DNA of 64,000 bases from Flammeovirga agarivorans (GTDB lineage Bacteria; Bacteroidota; Bacteroidia; Cytophagales; Flammeovirgaceae). The notes beneath the pieces were generated by a model. It ran no database searches. It saw only the letters and a list, made by a program, of their open reading frames with translations, and was not told the DNA's origin. Both the position numbers and the translations under genes were made by a program. Below, piece after piece: positions 45,814-53,845 of this stretch (positions are counted from its first letter, which is position 1; every line of letters starts with the position of its first letter). The DNA lies in contig NZ_JABAIL010000004.1 in assembly GCF_012641475.1 (NCBI RefSeq), forward strand, positions 496,001 through 560,000, written 5' to 3'.

Positions 45814-46413
45814 ATGAGAAAATTATTTACTTTAGTAGCATCTATAGTACTATTGTCTACTAGTGCTACATTTGCTCAGGATAAGATCATTTCACTGTCA
45901 TATAGTATGGCAGTTCCTTCAGGGAATACAAACGCATTTATTAATGATGCCAGTTTCCGAGGTGGTACTTTTGAATACCGTCAATTTATAAACCCTCAAA
46001 TGAGTTTAGGCTTCTCTGTAGGGTATCAAAGATTCTACCAAAGCAAAGGGTATACGACGGTACCATTACCAGATGGTGATGGTCATCTTTCTGGTCAAGA
46101 ATATTCATATATTGACCAATTTCCATTAATGGCGACTTATCACTATTATTTCGGTCTTGAAGGTGGTGTAAGACCTTATGCAGGAATTGGTGTTGGTGCA
46201 GCTCATTATGAATACACTAGCCAAATTGGTTCAATTGCTTCAGTAGGCAAACAATGGCATTTCAATGTTGCTCCTGAAGTGGGTGTATTAGTACCGATTG
46301 GTAATACAACATATTTCCATACGAATATTAAATACAATTACGCAGCAGCAGCTGGTGGTTTTGATGCTCAATCTTATTGGGGATTTAATATTGGATTAGC
46401 TTTTGATTTATAA
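45814..46413 (+). CDS. Outer membrane beta-barrel protein
   Basis: A 199-residue protein with signal peptide 1-21 (ends SATFAQ) and alternating amphipathic strands separated by turns: FEYRQFINPQMSLGFSVGYQRF, PYAGIGVGAAHYEYTS, and a C-terminal strand ending GFNIGLAFDL with the terminal hydrophobic residue typical of barrels. Probably an eight-stranded porin-like fold (OmpW/OprF-type). It is co-transcribed with the DUF4136 lipoprotein 9 bases upstream. Partner function between the two is inference. Confidence 0.82.
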   Translation: MRKLFTLVASIVLLSTSATFAQDKIISLSYSMAVPSGNTNAFINDASFRGGTFEYRQFINPQMSLGFSVGYQRFYQSKGYTTVPLPDGDGHLSGQEYSYIDQFPLMATYHYYFGLEGGVRPYAGIGVGAAHYEYTSQIGSIASVGKQWHFNVAPEVGVLVPIGNTTYFHTNIKYNYAAAAGGFDAQSYWGFNIGLAFDL

Positions 46414-46439
46414 AAACAACTGCAATTCCTGTAAATATG

Positions 46440-46471
46440 AAGGCAAGTGATATTATCACTTGCCTTTTTTG
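46440..46471 (+). terminator. Terminator of the DUF4136-barrel operon
   Basis: A 12-bp perfect stem (46440-46451 with 46455-46466), 3-base loop and a run of T. Confidence 0.9.
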
Positions 46472-46497
46472 TATTATTTGACGTATATCATTAAACA

Positions 46498-46517
46498 TTT
46501 TTAGGTAAGCCTAAAAA
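46498..46517. promoter_or_regulatory. DtxR/MntR-type operator palindrome upstream of the Feo operon
   Basis: TTTTTAGGTAAGCCTAAAAA is a perfect inverted repeat with 8-base arms and 4-base centre. The TTAGGnnnnCCTAA core is the known shape of DtxR/MntR-family boxes. It lies where the -33 region of the promoter should be, and the downstream gene encodes a DtxR-type protein, so repression with metal is the natural reading. Confidence 0.75.
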
Positions 46518-46524
46518 TTATATT

Positions 46525-46532
46525 TATTTTTG
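46525..46532 (+). promoter_or_regulatory. Candidate -7 element of the Feo operon
   Basis: TATTTTTG matches TAnnTTTG exactly. It lies 7 bases after the palindrome and 47 before the first ATG; the expected -33 position falls inside the palindrome. Confidence 0.55.
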
Positions 46533-46579
46533 TAATAAAGCATGAATACACTGTCGTAAATTTTCTAAGAAAGTTCTAA

Positions 46580-47542
46580 ATGAGAAGTATTATCAATTGG
46601 ATAACAGGTAAATGGAACTCTACTCCTCAAATGTTTATTGAAGAAGATATTTTAAAAATCATCTTCAAAATAAATGAGGACAAGTTAACTATTTGTAAAA
46701 AGGATATTTTAGAAAAACTAGACTATCCCCAAGATTCGATTGAGAAAGCGATAGCAACTCTCCTATTCTACAATGAAATATCAGAGGATAAAGAATACTT
46801 TGAGATTGAAGAAAAAGGAAAAAAGAGAGCAATAAAACTGATAAGAAAACATAGGATTTACGAGAAATATCTAGCCGAAAAAACGGGCTTTTCTAAATCT
46901 AATTGGCATCATAAGGCTGAAAAAAAAGAGCATCTTTTAACGGATGAACAGGTAGATAATATGGAAAAGGAATTAGGCTTCCCTAAGTTTGATCCTCATG
47001 GAGATCCTATTCCAACAAAAGATGGTGTCTTACCTAAACTAAAAGGTAAAACTTTAAATTTAGTTACATCAAGCACCATCGTTAAAATTATCCATATGGA
47101 AGATGAGCCACATGACATCTATAAATCTCTGATAAAAAAGGAGATACACATGGGATCGATCATGAAAGTTCAAAAACAATCCAATGGTACTATCGATTAT
47201 TATACTGAAGGGAAACATCTCAAACTATCAAAAAAGGAAGCAAAAAATCTTCAGGTAGTAATTATTGAACAACTTGATGACATTCCTATGGGTGTTATAA
47301 GACTCACTGCATTAAAATCTAATGAAAAAGCCATTATCACTGGCTTATCTTCTGAATGTAGAGGCATCAATAGGAGAAGATTATTGGATTTAGGTTTTGT
47401 AAAGGGAACAAAAATTAGCATTGGAATGGTTAGCCCAATGCAAGACCCTAAAGCTTTCTTGATAAGAGAGACTTTAATTGCACTAAGAAAAGAACAAACA
47501 GATATGATTTTAATTAAAAAATTAGATCATGACACAAAATAA
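46580..47542 (+). CDS. DtxR/MntR-type metalloregulator fused to a C-terminal FeoA domain
   Basis: A 320-residue protein. Residues ~18-85 are a DtxR-type winged helix ([34 protein letters not shown]), ~86-145 the dimerisation and metal domain, with H91, E95, H110, E114, E117 and H118 matching the DtxR ligand pattern and FDPHGDPIP at 137-145. Position 114, the equivalent of DtxR Cys102, is Glu as in MntR. Residues ~155-230 are an SH3/FeoA-like domain, as in long DtxR proteins. Residues ~238-318 are a second FeoA domain ([31 protein letters not shown]). The gene overlaps the FeoB GTPase gene by 14 bases. It probably represses its own operon and supplies FeoA function. Confidence 0.88.
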   Translation: MRSIINWITGKWNSTPQMFIEEDILKIIFKINEDKLTICKKDILEKLDYPQDSIEKAIATLLFYNEISEDKEYFEIEEKGKKRAIKLIRKHRIYEKYLAEKTGFSKSNWHHKAEKKEHLLTDEQVDNMEKELGFPKFDPHGDPIPTKDGVLPKLKGKTLNLVTSSTIVKIIHMEDEPHDIYKSLIKKEIHMGSIMKVQKQSNGTIDYYTEGKHLKLSKKEAKNLQVVIIEQLDDIPMGVIRLTALKSNEKAIITGLSSECRGINRRRLLDLGFVKGTKISIGMVSPMQDPKAFLIRETLIALRKEQTDMILIKKLDHDTK

Positions 47543-48305
47543 TACAAGTCCTGTTTGTGATACATGCAAACAGAATCCCAATGGAAGATTAAAAAGATTG
47601 GGTGTTGAAATTGAAAATAGTGATTATGTCATTGCCTTAGCAGGAAACCCTAATACAGGAAAAAGTACTGTATTTAATAGTTTAACAGGCTTAAAGCAAC
47701 ATACAGGTAATTGGCCTGGGAAAACAGTTGGAAGAGCTGAAGGTGGATTTGTTTACGATGACAGTAGTTATAAACTTATAGATTTACCGGGTACTTATTC
47801 CTTAATGTCTACTTCAGAAGATGAAGAGATTGCAAGAAACTTTATACTTTTCGGAAAACCAGATGTTACCATCATAGTAGTTGATGCAGGTAGACTCGAA
47901 AGAAATTTAAATCTTACCTTACAAATATTAGAAATCACAGATAAGGCTGTATTGTGTGTGAACCTTATCGATGAAGCAAAAAGACATAATATTGAAGTAG
48001 ATACCCGAACACTTTCTAAAGAACTCGGAATTCCAGTCGTAGAAACTTCCGCTATTAGAGGTGTAGGTATATCTGAACTTTTAAGAACAGTAGACGATGT
48101 AGCTCAAGGTAAAATTATTTGTCAGCCACATAGAATAAAAAATGTTCCTAAAAGAATAGACAAGGAGATCAATAAAATTCAAAAATCAATCGAACAACTC
48201 TACCCCGGTTTACCAAATAGCCGATGGATAGCGTTTCGATTATTGGATGGAGATCAAGATATTATAAAAGCCATCAAAAATGGCGAATTTATAAATGACA
48301 GATAA
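47529..48305 (+). CDS. feoB: FeoB GTPase domain as a separate protein
   Basis: The cytosolic G-protein half of the ferrous iron transporter, 258 residues. G1 P-loop GNPNTGKST at residues 39-47, G2/switch [20 protein letters not shown]3 [11 protein letters not shown]4 in NLIDEAKR and G5 ETSAIRGVG, then the GDI-like helical domain ending [14 protein letters not shown]. The N-terminal ~30 residues before the G domain contain C10-D-T-C13, a possible metal-binding pair not found in E. coli FeoB. The protein ends where the membrane part begins in ordinary FeoB. The membrane gene starts in another frame 11 bases before this stop. Confidence 0.92.
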   Translation: MTQNNTSPVCDTCKQNPNGRLKRLGVEIENSDYVIALAGNPNTGKSTVFNSLTGLKQHTGNWPGKTVGRAEGGFVYDDSSYKLIDLPGTYSLMSTSEDEEIARNFILFGKPDVTIIVVDAGRLERNLNLTLQILEITDKAVLCVNLIDEAKRHNIEVDTRTLSKELGIPVVETSAIRGVGISELLRTVDDVAQGKIICQPHRIKNVPKRIDKEINKIQKSIEQLYPGLPNSRWIAFRLLDGDQDIIKAIKNGEFINDR

Positions 48306-49731
48306 AATAATGGACAAACCTCAAAGTATTGATGATCTTTTAAATGAAGCTGCCGAAACAAGATGGGAAGTTGGGCAAGATTTTCATGATCAACTGTCAG
48401 AAAGTATATATGCAAATGCAGCAAACATTGCAGACAAAACAGTAATCAGAACAAACGAAAAGGAGAAATTCAATTTCGATAGAGCAGTAGATAGAATTGT
48501 TACAAGTCCAATATGGGGCTTCCCTATCATGTTTCTAGTACTTTCAATCGTATTATGGTTAACAATTGTAGGCTCAAACTATCCTTCTCAATTTTTAGCA
48601 TTTATATTATTAGATAACGTCTATGTTTGGATTAGAGAATTTACCTCTTCTACATTACCATGGTGGTTATCTGGTTTCTTGGTGGATGGTGTATTCTTAA
48701 GTCTCGCTTGGGTAATATCAGTGATGCTTCCTCCAATGGCTATTTTCTTCCCAATGTTTACAATTTTAGAAGATCTTGGTTACTTACCTAGAATTGCTTT
48801 TAATTTAGATAAGTTGTTTAGGAAATCTGGGGCTCATGGAAAACAAGCATTAACTATGAGTATGGGTTTTGGGTGTAATGCAGCAGGTGTTGTTGCTACA
48901 AGAATAATTGATAGTCCTAGAGAACGATTAATTGCCATTATCACCAATAACTTTTCACTTTGTAATGGACGCTGGCCTACTCAAATACTATTAGCTACCA
49001 TATTTATTGGGGCTATGGTACCTGATCAGTATAAAACATTGGTTGCTACTTCTGCAGTTATTGGTGTAGCACTACTAGGAATTACTCTTACATTCTTGGT
49101 ATCAATGTTTTTATCCAAAACCATGTTAAAGGGAGAAGTATCATCATTTACATTAGAACTTCCTCCTTACCGTAAGCCAAGAATCCTTCAGACAATTTAT
49201 ACCTCACTTATTGATCGAACTCTTATCGTTCTTTGGAGGGCATGTTTATTTGCCGCTCCAGCTGGTGCAATGATTTGGTTAGTATGTAATATTAATGTTG
49301 GTGAAGTTTCCATCGCAGAATGGCTAATACATTCTTTCGATTATTTTGGTTGGTTAATTGGATTAAACGGGGTGATTCTACTAGCATATATACTTGCAAT
49401 CCCTGCCAATGAAATTGTGATGCCTACCATCTTAATGTTGACTGTTATGACAACAACAATTACAGGATATGGAGAAGGCAATGGTGTTATGTTTGAATTA
49501 GACAGTATGTCAAATACACATGATGTATTGGTTGCAGGCGGATGGACCTTATTGACAGCCATCAATGTCATGCTATTCAGTCTGATCCATAACCCTTGTA
49601 GTACAACCATATACACTATTTACAAAGAAACAAATAGTATCAAGTGGACTACAGTAGCATCTATCCTACCTGTAATTATGGGCTTTTTAGTTTGCTTCAT
49701 AGTCACTCAATGTTATTACTTATTAAGTTAG
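48295..49731 (+). CDS. feoB: FeoB membrane (gate) domain as a separate protein
   Basis: The Fe2+ permease half of FeoB, 478 residues. After a ~60-residue soluble segment, [20 protein letters not shown] starts the first helix, followed by the first Gate domain with [25 protein letters not shown] and the FeoB-type NGRWPTQI block, a second Gate region, and the late PANEIVMP and [14 protein letters not shown] motif with conserved Cys. About ten membrane segments. Its ATG overlaps the GTPase gene by 11 bases, so translation is coupled. The two chains together would make a full FeoB. A terminator follows. Confidence 0.92.
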   Translation: MTDKIMDKPQSIDDLLNEAAETRWEVGQDFHDQLSESIYANAANIADKTVIRTNEKEKFNFDRAVDRIVTSPIWGFPIMFLVLSIVLWLTIVGSNYPSQFLAFILLDNVYVWIREFTSSTLPWWLSGFLVDGVFLSLAWVISVMLPPMAIFFPMFTILEDLGYLPRIAFNLDKLFRKSGAHGKQALTMSMGFGCNAAGVVATRIIDSPRERLIAIITNNFSLCNGRWPTQILLATIFIGAMVPDQYKTLVATSAVIGVALLGITLTFLVSMFLSKTMLKGEVSSFTLELPPYRKPRILQTIYTSLIDRTLIVLWRACLFAAPAGAMIWLVCNINVGEVSIAEWLIHSFDYFGWLIGLNGVILLAYILAIPANEIVMPTILMLTVMTTTITGYGEGNGVMFELDSMSNTHDVLVAGGWTLLTAINVMLFSLIHNPCSTTIYTIYKETNSIKWTTVASILPVIMGFLVCFIVTQCYYLLS

Positions 49732-49751
49732 AAAAACATTTCATTTATGAT

Positions 49752-49786
49752 AAGGTTCAAGTATATCAGATGCTTGAACCTTTTTT
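49752..49786 (+). terminator. Terminator of the Feo operon
   Basis: A 10-bp perfect stem (49752-49761 with 49773-49782) followed by T-rich sequence. Confidence 0.85.
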
Positions 49787-49852
49787 GATCTAAGAAATTT
49801 TAGAAATCATCTTAAAAAGTAATGCATCACATTAAAATCAGGTGTAATTCAT

Positions 49853-49860
49853 TATTTTTG
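49853..49860 (+). promoter_or_regulatory. Candidate -7 element for nadE
   Basis: TATTTTTG matches TAnnTTTG, 23 bases before the ATG. The -33 region shows no clear TTG. Confidence 0.4.
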
Positions 49861-49883
49861 TAAGATCATTCAAAACGATAAAT

Positions 49884-51875
49884 ATGACGAATTTAATTAA
49901 AGTTGGTGGTGCAGAACTTAACCAAACTCCATTGGATTGGACCAACAACTTTCAAAATATATTAGAGGCAATAAATACCGCTAAGGAGAATAAAGTCTCA
50001 ATCCTTTGTTTACCAGAATTATGTCTTACTGGCTACGGTTGTGAAGATGCTTTTTATGCTCCAAATACAGAGCAGCAAGCATTAAAACTATTGGGTCAAT
50101 TATTACCACACACAAAAGATTTAGTTGTTTCTGTGGGGTTGCCTTTAAGACATCAAAATAAACTATACAATACTGTTGCTTTAATTGCTGATCAAGAAAT
50201 CCTTGGGTTTGTTGCCAAAAAGCATCTTGCGGGGAATGGTATACATTATGAACCAAGATGGTTCACTCCTTGGAAAGACGGTGAAAGTGGTACTATAACC
50301 TTTGATGATCATTTCACTTCAGTACTAGGAACAAATTCATTCCCTTTTGGAGATCTCTTATTTGATGTAAAAGGCGTAAGAATTGGTTTTGAAATTTGTG
50401 AAGATGCCTGGGTAGCCAATAGACCAGGTCGATCTTTGTACGCCAACGGTGTTGATATCATTCTAAATCCTTCTGCTAGTCATTTTGCTTTTGATAAATT
50501 AGATGTTAGAAAACGTTTTGTACTTGAAGGATCAAGAGCTTATGGCGTTGGTTACATTTATGCCAATCTGTTAGGTAATGAATCTGGCAGGGCAATCTAT
50601 GATGGAGGTGTTATGATCGCGCTATCTGGAAAGCTTTTGTCTATTAGTAAAAGGTTTGCCTTTTATAATTACAAAGTAACAACTGCCACTTTTGATTTAG
50701 ATGTAGCTCGTTTAGCACAAATTCAAAGTCATACTTCCAATACAGGTACAGCAAGTCATACAGTCGTTAATTCATCTTTCGAAATCCCAAGAACAGTCCC
50801 TGAGAAACATATTCCAGTTGAAGAAAGTTGGGAGCACTCTGTAAATATCAAAGAGGAAGAATTTGGTAGAGCCGTTGCTCTAGGACTTTTTGATTACATG
50901 AGGAAAAGTTTCTCTAAAGGATTTGTGGTATCCCTTTCTGGAGGTGCTGACTCTTCTGCCATTGTCACATTAATTCATTTAATGATTAAAATGGGTATTG
51001 AAGACCTTGGTATAGATGGGTTTAAAAAGAAATTAAGTTACTTCTCTACTTTAAAGGAATGTGATACAGATGAAGCACTTTGCGAGCTAATTCTAACGAC
51101 TGCTTATCAGCCGACTGAAAATTCTGGTGATGTCACTTTAAATGCTGCTGAATCATTAGCAAAAGCTGTTGGGGCCACTTTCTATAATGTCAATGTAAAC
51201 CCAATGTTTAAAGGGTATGTGAATGCTATAGAAAATGCGCTTGGCAGATCATTAGGTTGGGATACCGATGATATCACATTACAAAATATACAAGCGAGAG
51301 TACGCGCCCCTTCCGTATGGATGTTAGCTAATATTAATGGTGCTTTATTATTATCTACTTCAAATAGATCAGAAGCTGCCGTTGGTTATGCAACAATGGA
51401 TGGTGATACTTCTGGAGGTTTAAGTCCTATTGCTGGTATCGACAAAAATTACCTTAGAAGTTGGTTACGTTGGATGGAAACAAATGGACTTGACAACAAA
51501 TGGAATATTCCTGCTCTTAAGTTTGTGAATGAACAGCAACCTACTGCAGAATTACGTCCAAAAGATTCTAAACAAACCGACGAAGCAGATTTAATGCCTT
51601 ATGATATTTTAGAAGAAATTGAAAAGCTAGCAATCAGAGATAAAAAATCTCCAAAAGAATGTCAGCTTTTCCTCTCTGCAAATCACCCAGAGGCTTCTCA
51701 AGAAACTATAAATGCATGGATCACAAAATTCTTTAGGCTTTGGAGTCGAAATCAATGGAAAAGAGAACGCTATGCTCCTTCATTCCATTTGGATGATAAA
51801 AACCTCGATCCTAAAACTTGGTGTAGATTCCCAATTTTATCAGGAGGATTCAATCAAGAACTTGGAGAGCTATAA
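49884..51875 (+). CDS. nadE: Glutamine-dependent NAD+ synthetase
   Basis: Amidates deamido-NAD+ with ammonia from glutamine. The 663 residues carry both domains. The N-terminal nitrilase-type glutaminase has catalytic E45 (LPELCLTGYGCED), Lys near 112 (AKKHLAG) and C172 (FEICEDAW). The C-terminal ATP-pyrophosphatase-type synthetase has the P-loop LSGGADSSAIV, then STSNRSEAAVGYATMDGD and GGLSPIAGIDKNYLR. It is alone between terminators. Confidence 0.96.
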   Translation: MTNLIKVGGAELNQTPLDWTNNFQNILEAINTAKENKVSILCLPELCLTGYGCEDAFYAPNTEQQALKLLGQLLPHTKDLVVSVGLPLRHQNKLYNTVALIADQEILGFVAKKHLAGNGIHYEPRWFTPWKDGESGTITFDDHFTSVLGTNSFPFGDLLFDVKGVRIGFEICEDAWVANRPGRSLYANGVDIILNPSASHFAFDKLDVRKRFVLEGSRAYGVGYIYANLLGNESGRAIYDGGVMIALSGKLLSISKRFAFYNYKVTTATFDLDVARLAQIQSHTSNTGTASHTVVNSSFEIPRTVPEKHIPVEESWEHSVNIKEEEFGRAVALGLFDYMRKSFSKGFVVSLSGGADSSAIVTLIHLMIKMGIEDLGIDGFKKKLSYFSTLKECDTDEALCELILTTAYQPTENSGDVTLNAAESLAKAVGATFYNVNVNPMFKGYVNAIENALGRSLGWDTDDITLQNIQARVRAPSVWMLANINGALLLSTSNRSEAAVGYATMDGDTSGGLSPIAGIDKNYLRSWLRWMETNGLDNKWNIPALKFVNEQQPTAELRPKDSKQTDEADLMPYDILEEIEKLAIRDKKSPKECQLFLSANHPEASQETINAWITKFFRLWSRNQWKRERYAPSFHLDDKNLDPKTWCRFPILSGGFNQELGEL

Positions 51876-51878
51876 CAA

Positions 51879-51917
51879 AAAAAGCCTGTCGAAATCACTA
51901 ATCGACAGGCTTTTTTT
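51879..51917. terminator. Bidirectional terminator after nadE
   Basis: A 14-bp perfect stem (51879-51892 with 51902-51915), 9-base loop, A-run and T-run at the two sides. It also ends the convergent gene at 51919. Confidence 0.92.
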
Positions 51918-51918
51918 A

Positions 51919-52494
51919 TTAATCATACTTTTTATGAAGAATTTCATTCATAATAAAAGCATCTCTAATTCTATTAGGACTTTTAAATAGTCCTGAAATA
52001 TCTTTCTTAGCTTTTTTCTTTTTTGGCTTAGCGTTTCTCTTCTTTCTTCGTTCTTTCCTCTCTTCCTCAATATCATCAACTACATAATCATCCTTCCAAT
52101 TATAATCATCATCATCTACAGGAGAATTATTTCTTCTTAGTGGAGATACATTTGTGGGGTTATAATCTCTTAAATCTTCCCTTAACTCCTCTTCCGCTCT
52201 TTCTGGATCTAGTGGATTTAATTGACGTTGTTGCTCCTGAATTTTACCTGGATCAATTAATATGTTTAATAAATCTTTAAAAGATGCAGGAGCCTGAGTT
52301 GATGAAGGTTGTTTCTGAAACTCTTCGGGATAGTCTTCCTTTTCTACAAATTCTTCTTCCTTTGGAGGAACAATATTCTGTGATGTAATATTTTGATGAG
52401 GTTTCTTTTTCTCTGATTTCTTACCCAAATTTGAGAGAAACCAATAAACTCCAACTCCAATTATTGAAAAAATGATCTCTTGAATACTATCCAT
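51919..52494 (-). CDS. Membrane-anchored highly charged protein of unknown function
   Basis: A 191-residue protein I cannot assign. One N-terminal transmembrane helix (IQEIIFSIIGVGVYWFLSNL, residues 4-23) is followed by an almost entirely charged, probably disordered chain: acidic around EEEFVEKEDYPEEF and VDDDDYNWKDDYVVDD, then a strongly basic block ERKERRKKRNAKPKKKKAKK (~150-170). It closes with a short helix ISGLFKSPNRIRDAFIMNEILHKKYD. Alternating charge blocks behind an anchor suggest a tether for nucleic acid or ribosomes (inference). It is divergent from the HIRAN gene 150 bases away. Confidence 0.7.
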   Translation of the reverse strand: MDSIQEIIFSIIGVGVYWFLSNLGKKSEKKKPHQNITSQNIVPPKEEEFVEKEDYPEEFQKQPSSTQAPASFKDLLNILIDPGKIQEQQRQLNPLDPERAEEELREDLRDYNPTNVSPLRRNNSPVDDDDYNWKDDYVVDDIEEERKERRKKRNAKPKKKKAKKDISGLFKSPNRIRDAFIMNEILHKKYD

Positions 52495-52644
52495 ATTGGT
52501 TTTATTTAAAAAAATCTGAGTTAATATTAATTACATGATTGTAAGCATAAATATAATCATTCTTACAAAATTGTTTCATGTATTTTTTTAAGAACTGAAG
52601 GTTTCTATTAATTTCGAGAAAAATACTATAACTAAACTCTGAAT

Positions 52645-53151
52645 ATGACTCTTGTATTAGCATTAATTGTTATTGGCGGATTATTAATATTTTTTTTAAT
52701 TCTTAATCAAAAAAGTAAGAAAAAGAAAAAAGCCATCCAAGCACAAAAAAAGCTAGAGATGGACAGATATGACAGGTATATGAGAAGGTTTGATGACCCT
52801 TCTTGCCTAACTAAACTTGAACCTACATCTTCAAAAGTTGCTGGTACAAGATATGCTAATGATGATACAGGAGAAAATCGTCAGACAATTCTAAAAGCAA
52901 CAAAAGAAGGTGAACTTCTTATGCTTATTCCCGATGAGTTGAATCGATATGACAATGCCGCTATTAAAATCATGCGATTAAATGGTAAGCAAATTGGATT
53001 TTTAGATATGGATGCTTCACTAGAAATAAAATCTAGGTTAATTAATAGATCTCCTGTTGAAGCAAAAGTCTCTAAAATATATGAGAAAGGCGGTGTATTA
53101 GAATGTGATATAGAATTGCAGCGTTATAGTAGGAAAATTAAAAAACAATAG
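52645..53151 (+). CDS. Membrane-anchored HIRAN domain protein
   Basis: A 168-residue protein. Residues 2-21 form one transmembrane helix (LVLALIVIGGLLIFFLIL), followed by a Lys-rich linker (SKKKKKAIQAQKK). Residues ~63-163 read as a HIRAN domain: VAGTRYANDDTGENRQ, LMLIPDELNRYDNAAIKIM and GKQIGFLDMDASLEIKSRL with the usual N-x-x-D-x-N-A-I pattern, ending VECDIELQRY-like LECDIELQRYS. HIRAN binds single-stranded or 3'-OH DNA ends in HLTF, but bacterial stand-alone versions are not characterised as far as I know. A YceI lipoprotein gene follows 45 bases later. Confidence 0.78.
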   Translation: MTLVLALIVIGGLLIFFLILNQKSKKKKKAIQAQKKLEMDRYDRYMRRFDDPSCLTKLEPTSSKVAGTRYANDDTGENRQTILKATKEGELLMLIPDELNRYDNAAIKIMRLNGKQIGFLDMDASLEIKSRLINRSPVEAKVSKIYEKGGVLECDIELQRYSRKIKKQ

Positions 53152-53196
53152 GATTAGACAATCCTTTTAATAACTAAACATAAAAGTTCATTTATA

Positions 53197-53838
53197 ATGA
53201 AAAATCTAGCAAAAGGCCTTATCGGTATCTTATTACTTTCAGCGGTAGCTTGTTCATCACCTTCAAACTCATCAAAAGAAGAAACTTCAAATAAAAAGGA
53301 AGTAGCTACAGAAAGTGCTTCTTACTCTTATGATGCAGCGGCCACTCAAGTTGCATTTACAGCTTTTAAAACTACTGATAAAGTTCCTGTTGGTGGTAAG
53401 TTTATGCAATTTGAAGCTACTCCTGCTGAGGCTTCAGTAAGCAACCCAATCGATATCTTGAATAACTTAAAGTTTTCAATTCCAGTAAGCTCAATCGAAA
53501 CAAATGATAAAGGCAGAAACGGTAAAATTGTGAAGTATTTCTTTGGTACTTTAGCTTCTACTGAAAACATCTCTGGTGTTATAAAAAGCGTGTCTAATGG
53601 AAAAGCATTAGTAAGTATCACTATGAATAACATTACAAAAGATGTTGAATTAACAGCAAAAGCAAGCGACAATGTTGTTCTTGTAAAAGGTGCAATTGAT
53701 GTAGCTAATTGGGATGGTATTGGAGCTATCGACGCATTAAATAAGATCTGTTATGACTTACACAAAGGTGCAGATGGTAAAAGTAAATTATGGTCTGAAG
53801 TTGATCTGGTAATTAAATCAAAATTAGCTTCTAACTAA
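53197..53838 (+). CDS. YceI-like lipoprotein
   Basis: A 213-residue lipoprotein. The lipobox LLSAVAC gives a lipidated Cys near residue 19, then a Ser/Glu/Lys linker (~20-40). The YceI-like lipocalin fold begins near SYDAAATQVAFTAFKTTDKVPVGGKF, with a central FSIPVSSIETNDKGRNGKI and end KSKLWSEVDLVIKSKL. Members bind isoprenoids or fatty-acid amides. Its terminator lies inside the end of the convergent gene. Cotranscription with the HIRAN gene is possible. Confidence 0.85.
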   Translation: MKNLAKGLIGILLLSAVACSSPSNSSKEETSNKKEVATESASYSYDAAATQVAFTAFKTTDKVPVGGKFMQFEATPAEASVSNPIDILNNLKFSIPVSSIETNDKGRNGKIVKYFFGTLASTENISGVIKSVSNGKALVSITMNNITKDVELTAKASDNVVLVKGAIDVANWDGIGAIDALNKICYDLHKGADGKSKLWSEVDLVIKSKLASN

Positions 53839-53845
53839 GACAAAA

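Noticed and set aside
47529-48310. feoB as a frameshifted pseudogene
   Set aside because: Both halves have complete motif sets and own starts, and the break lies exactly at a domain border with a coupled ATG overlap.
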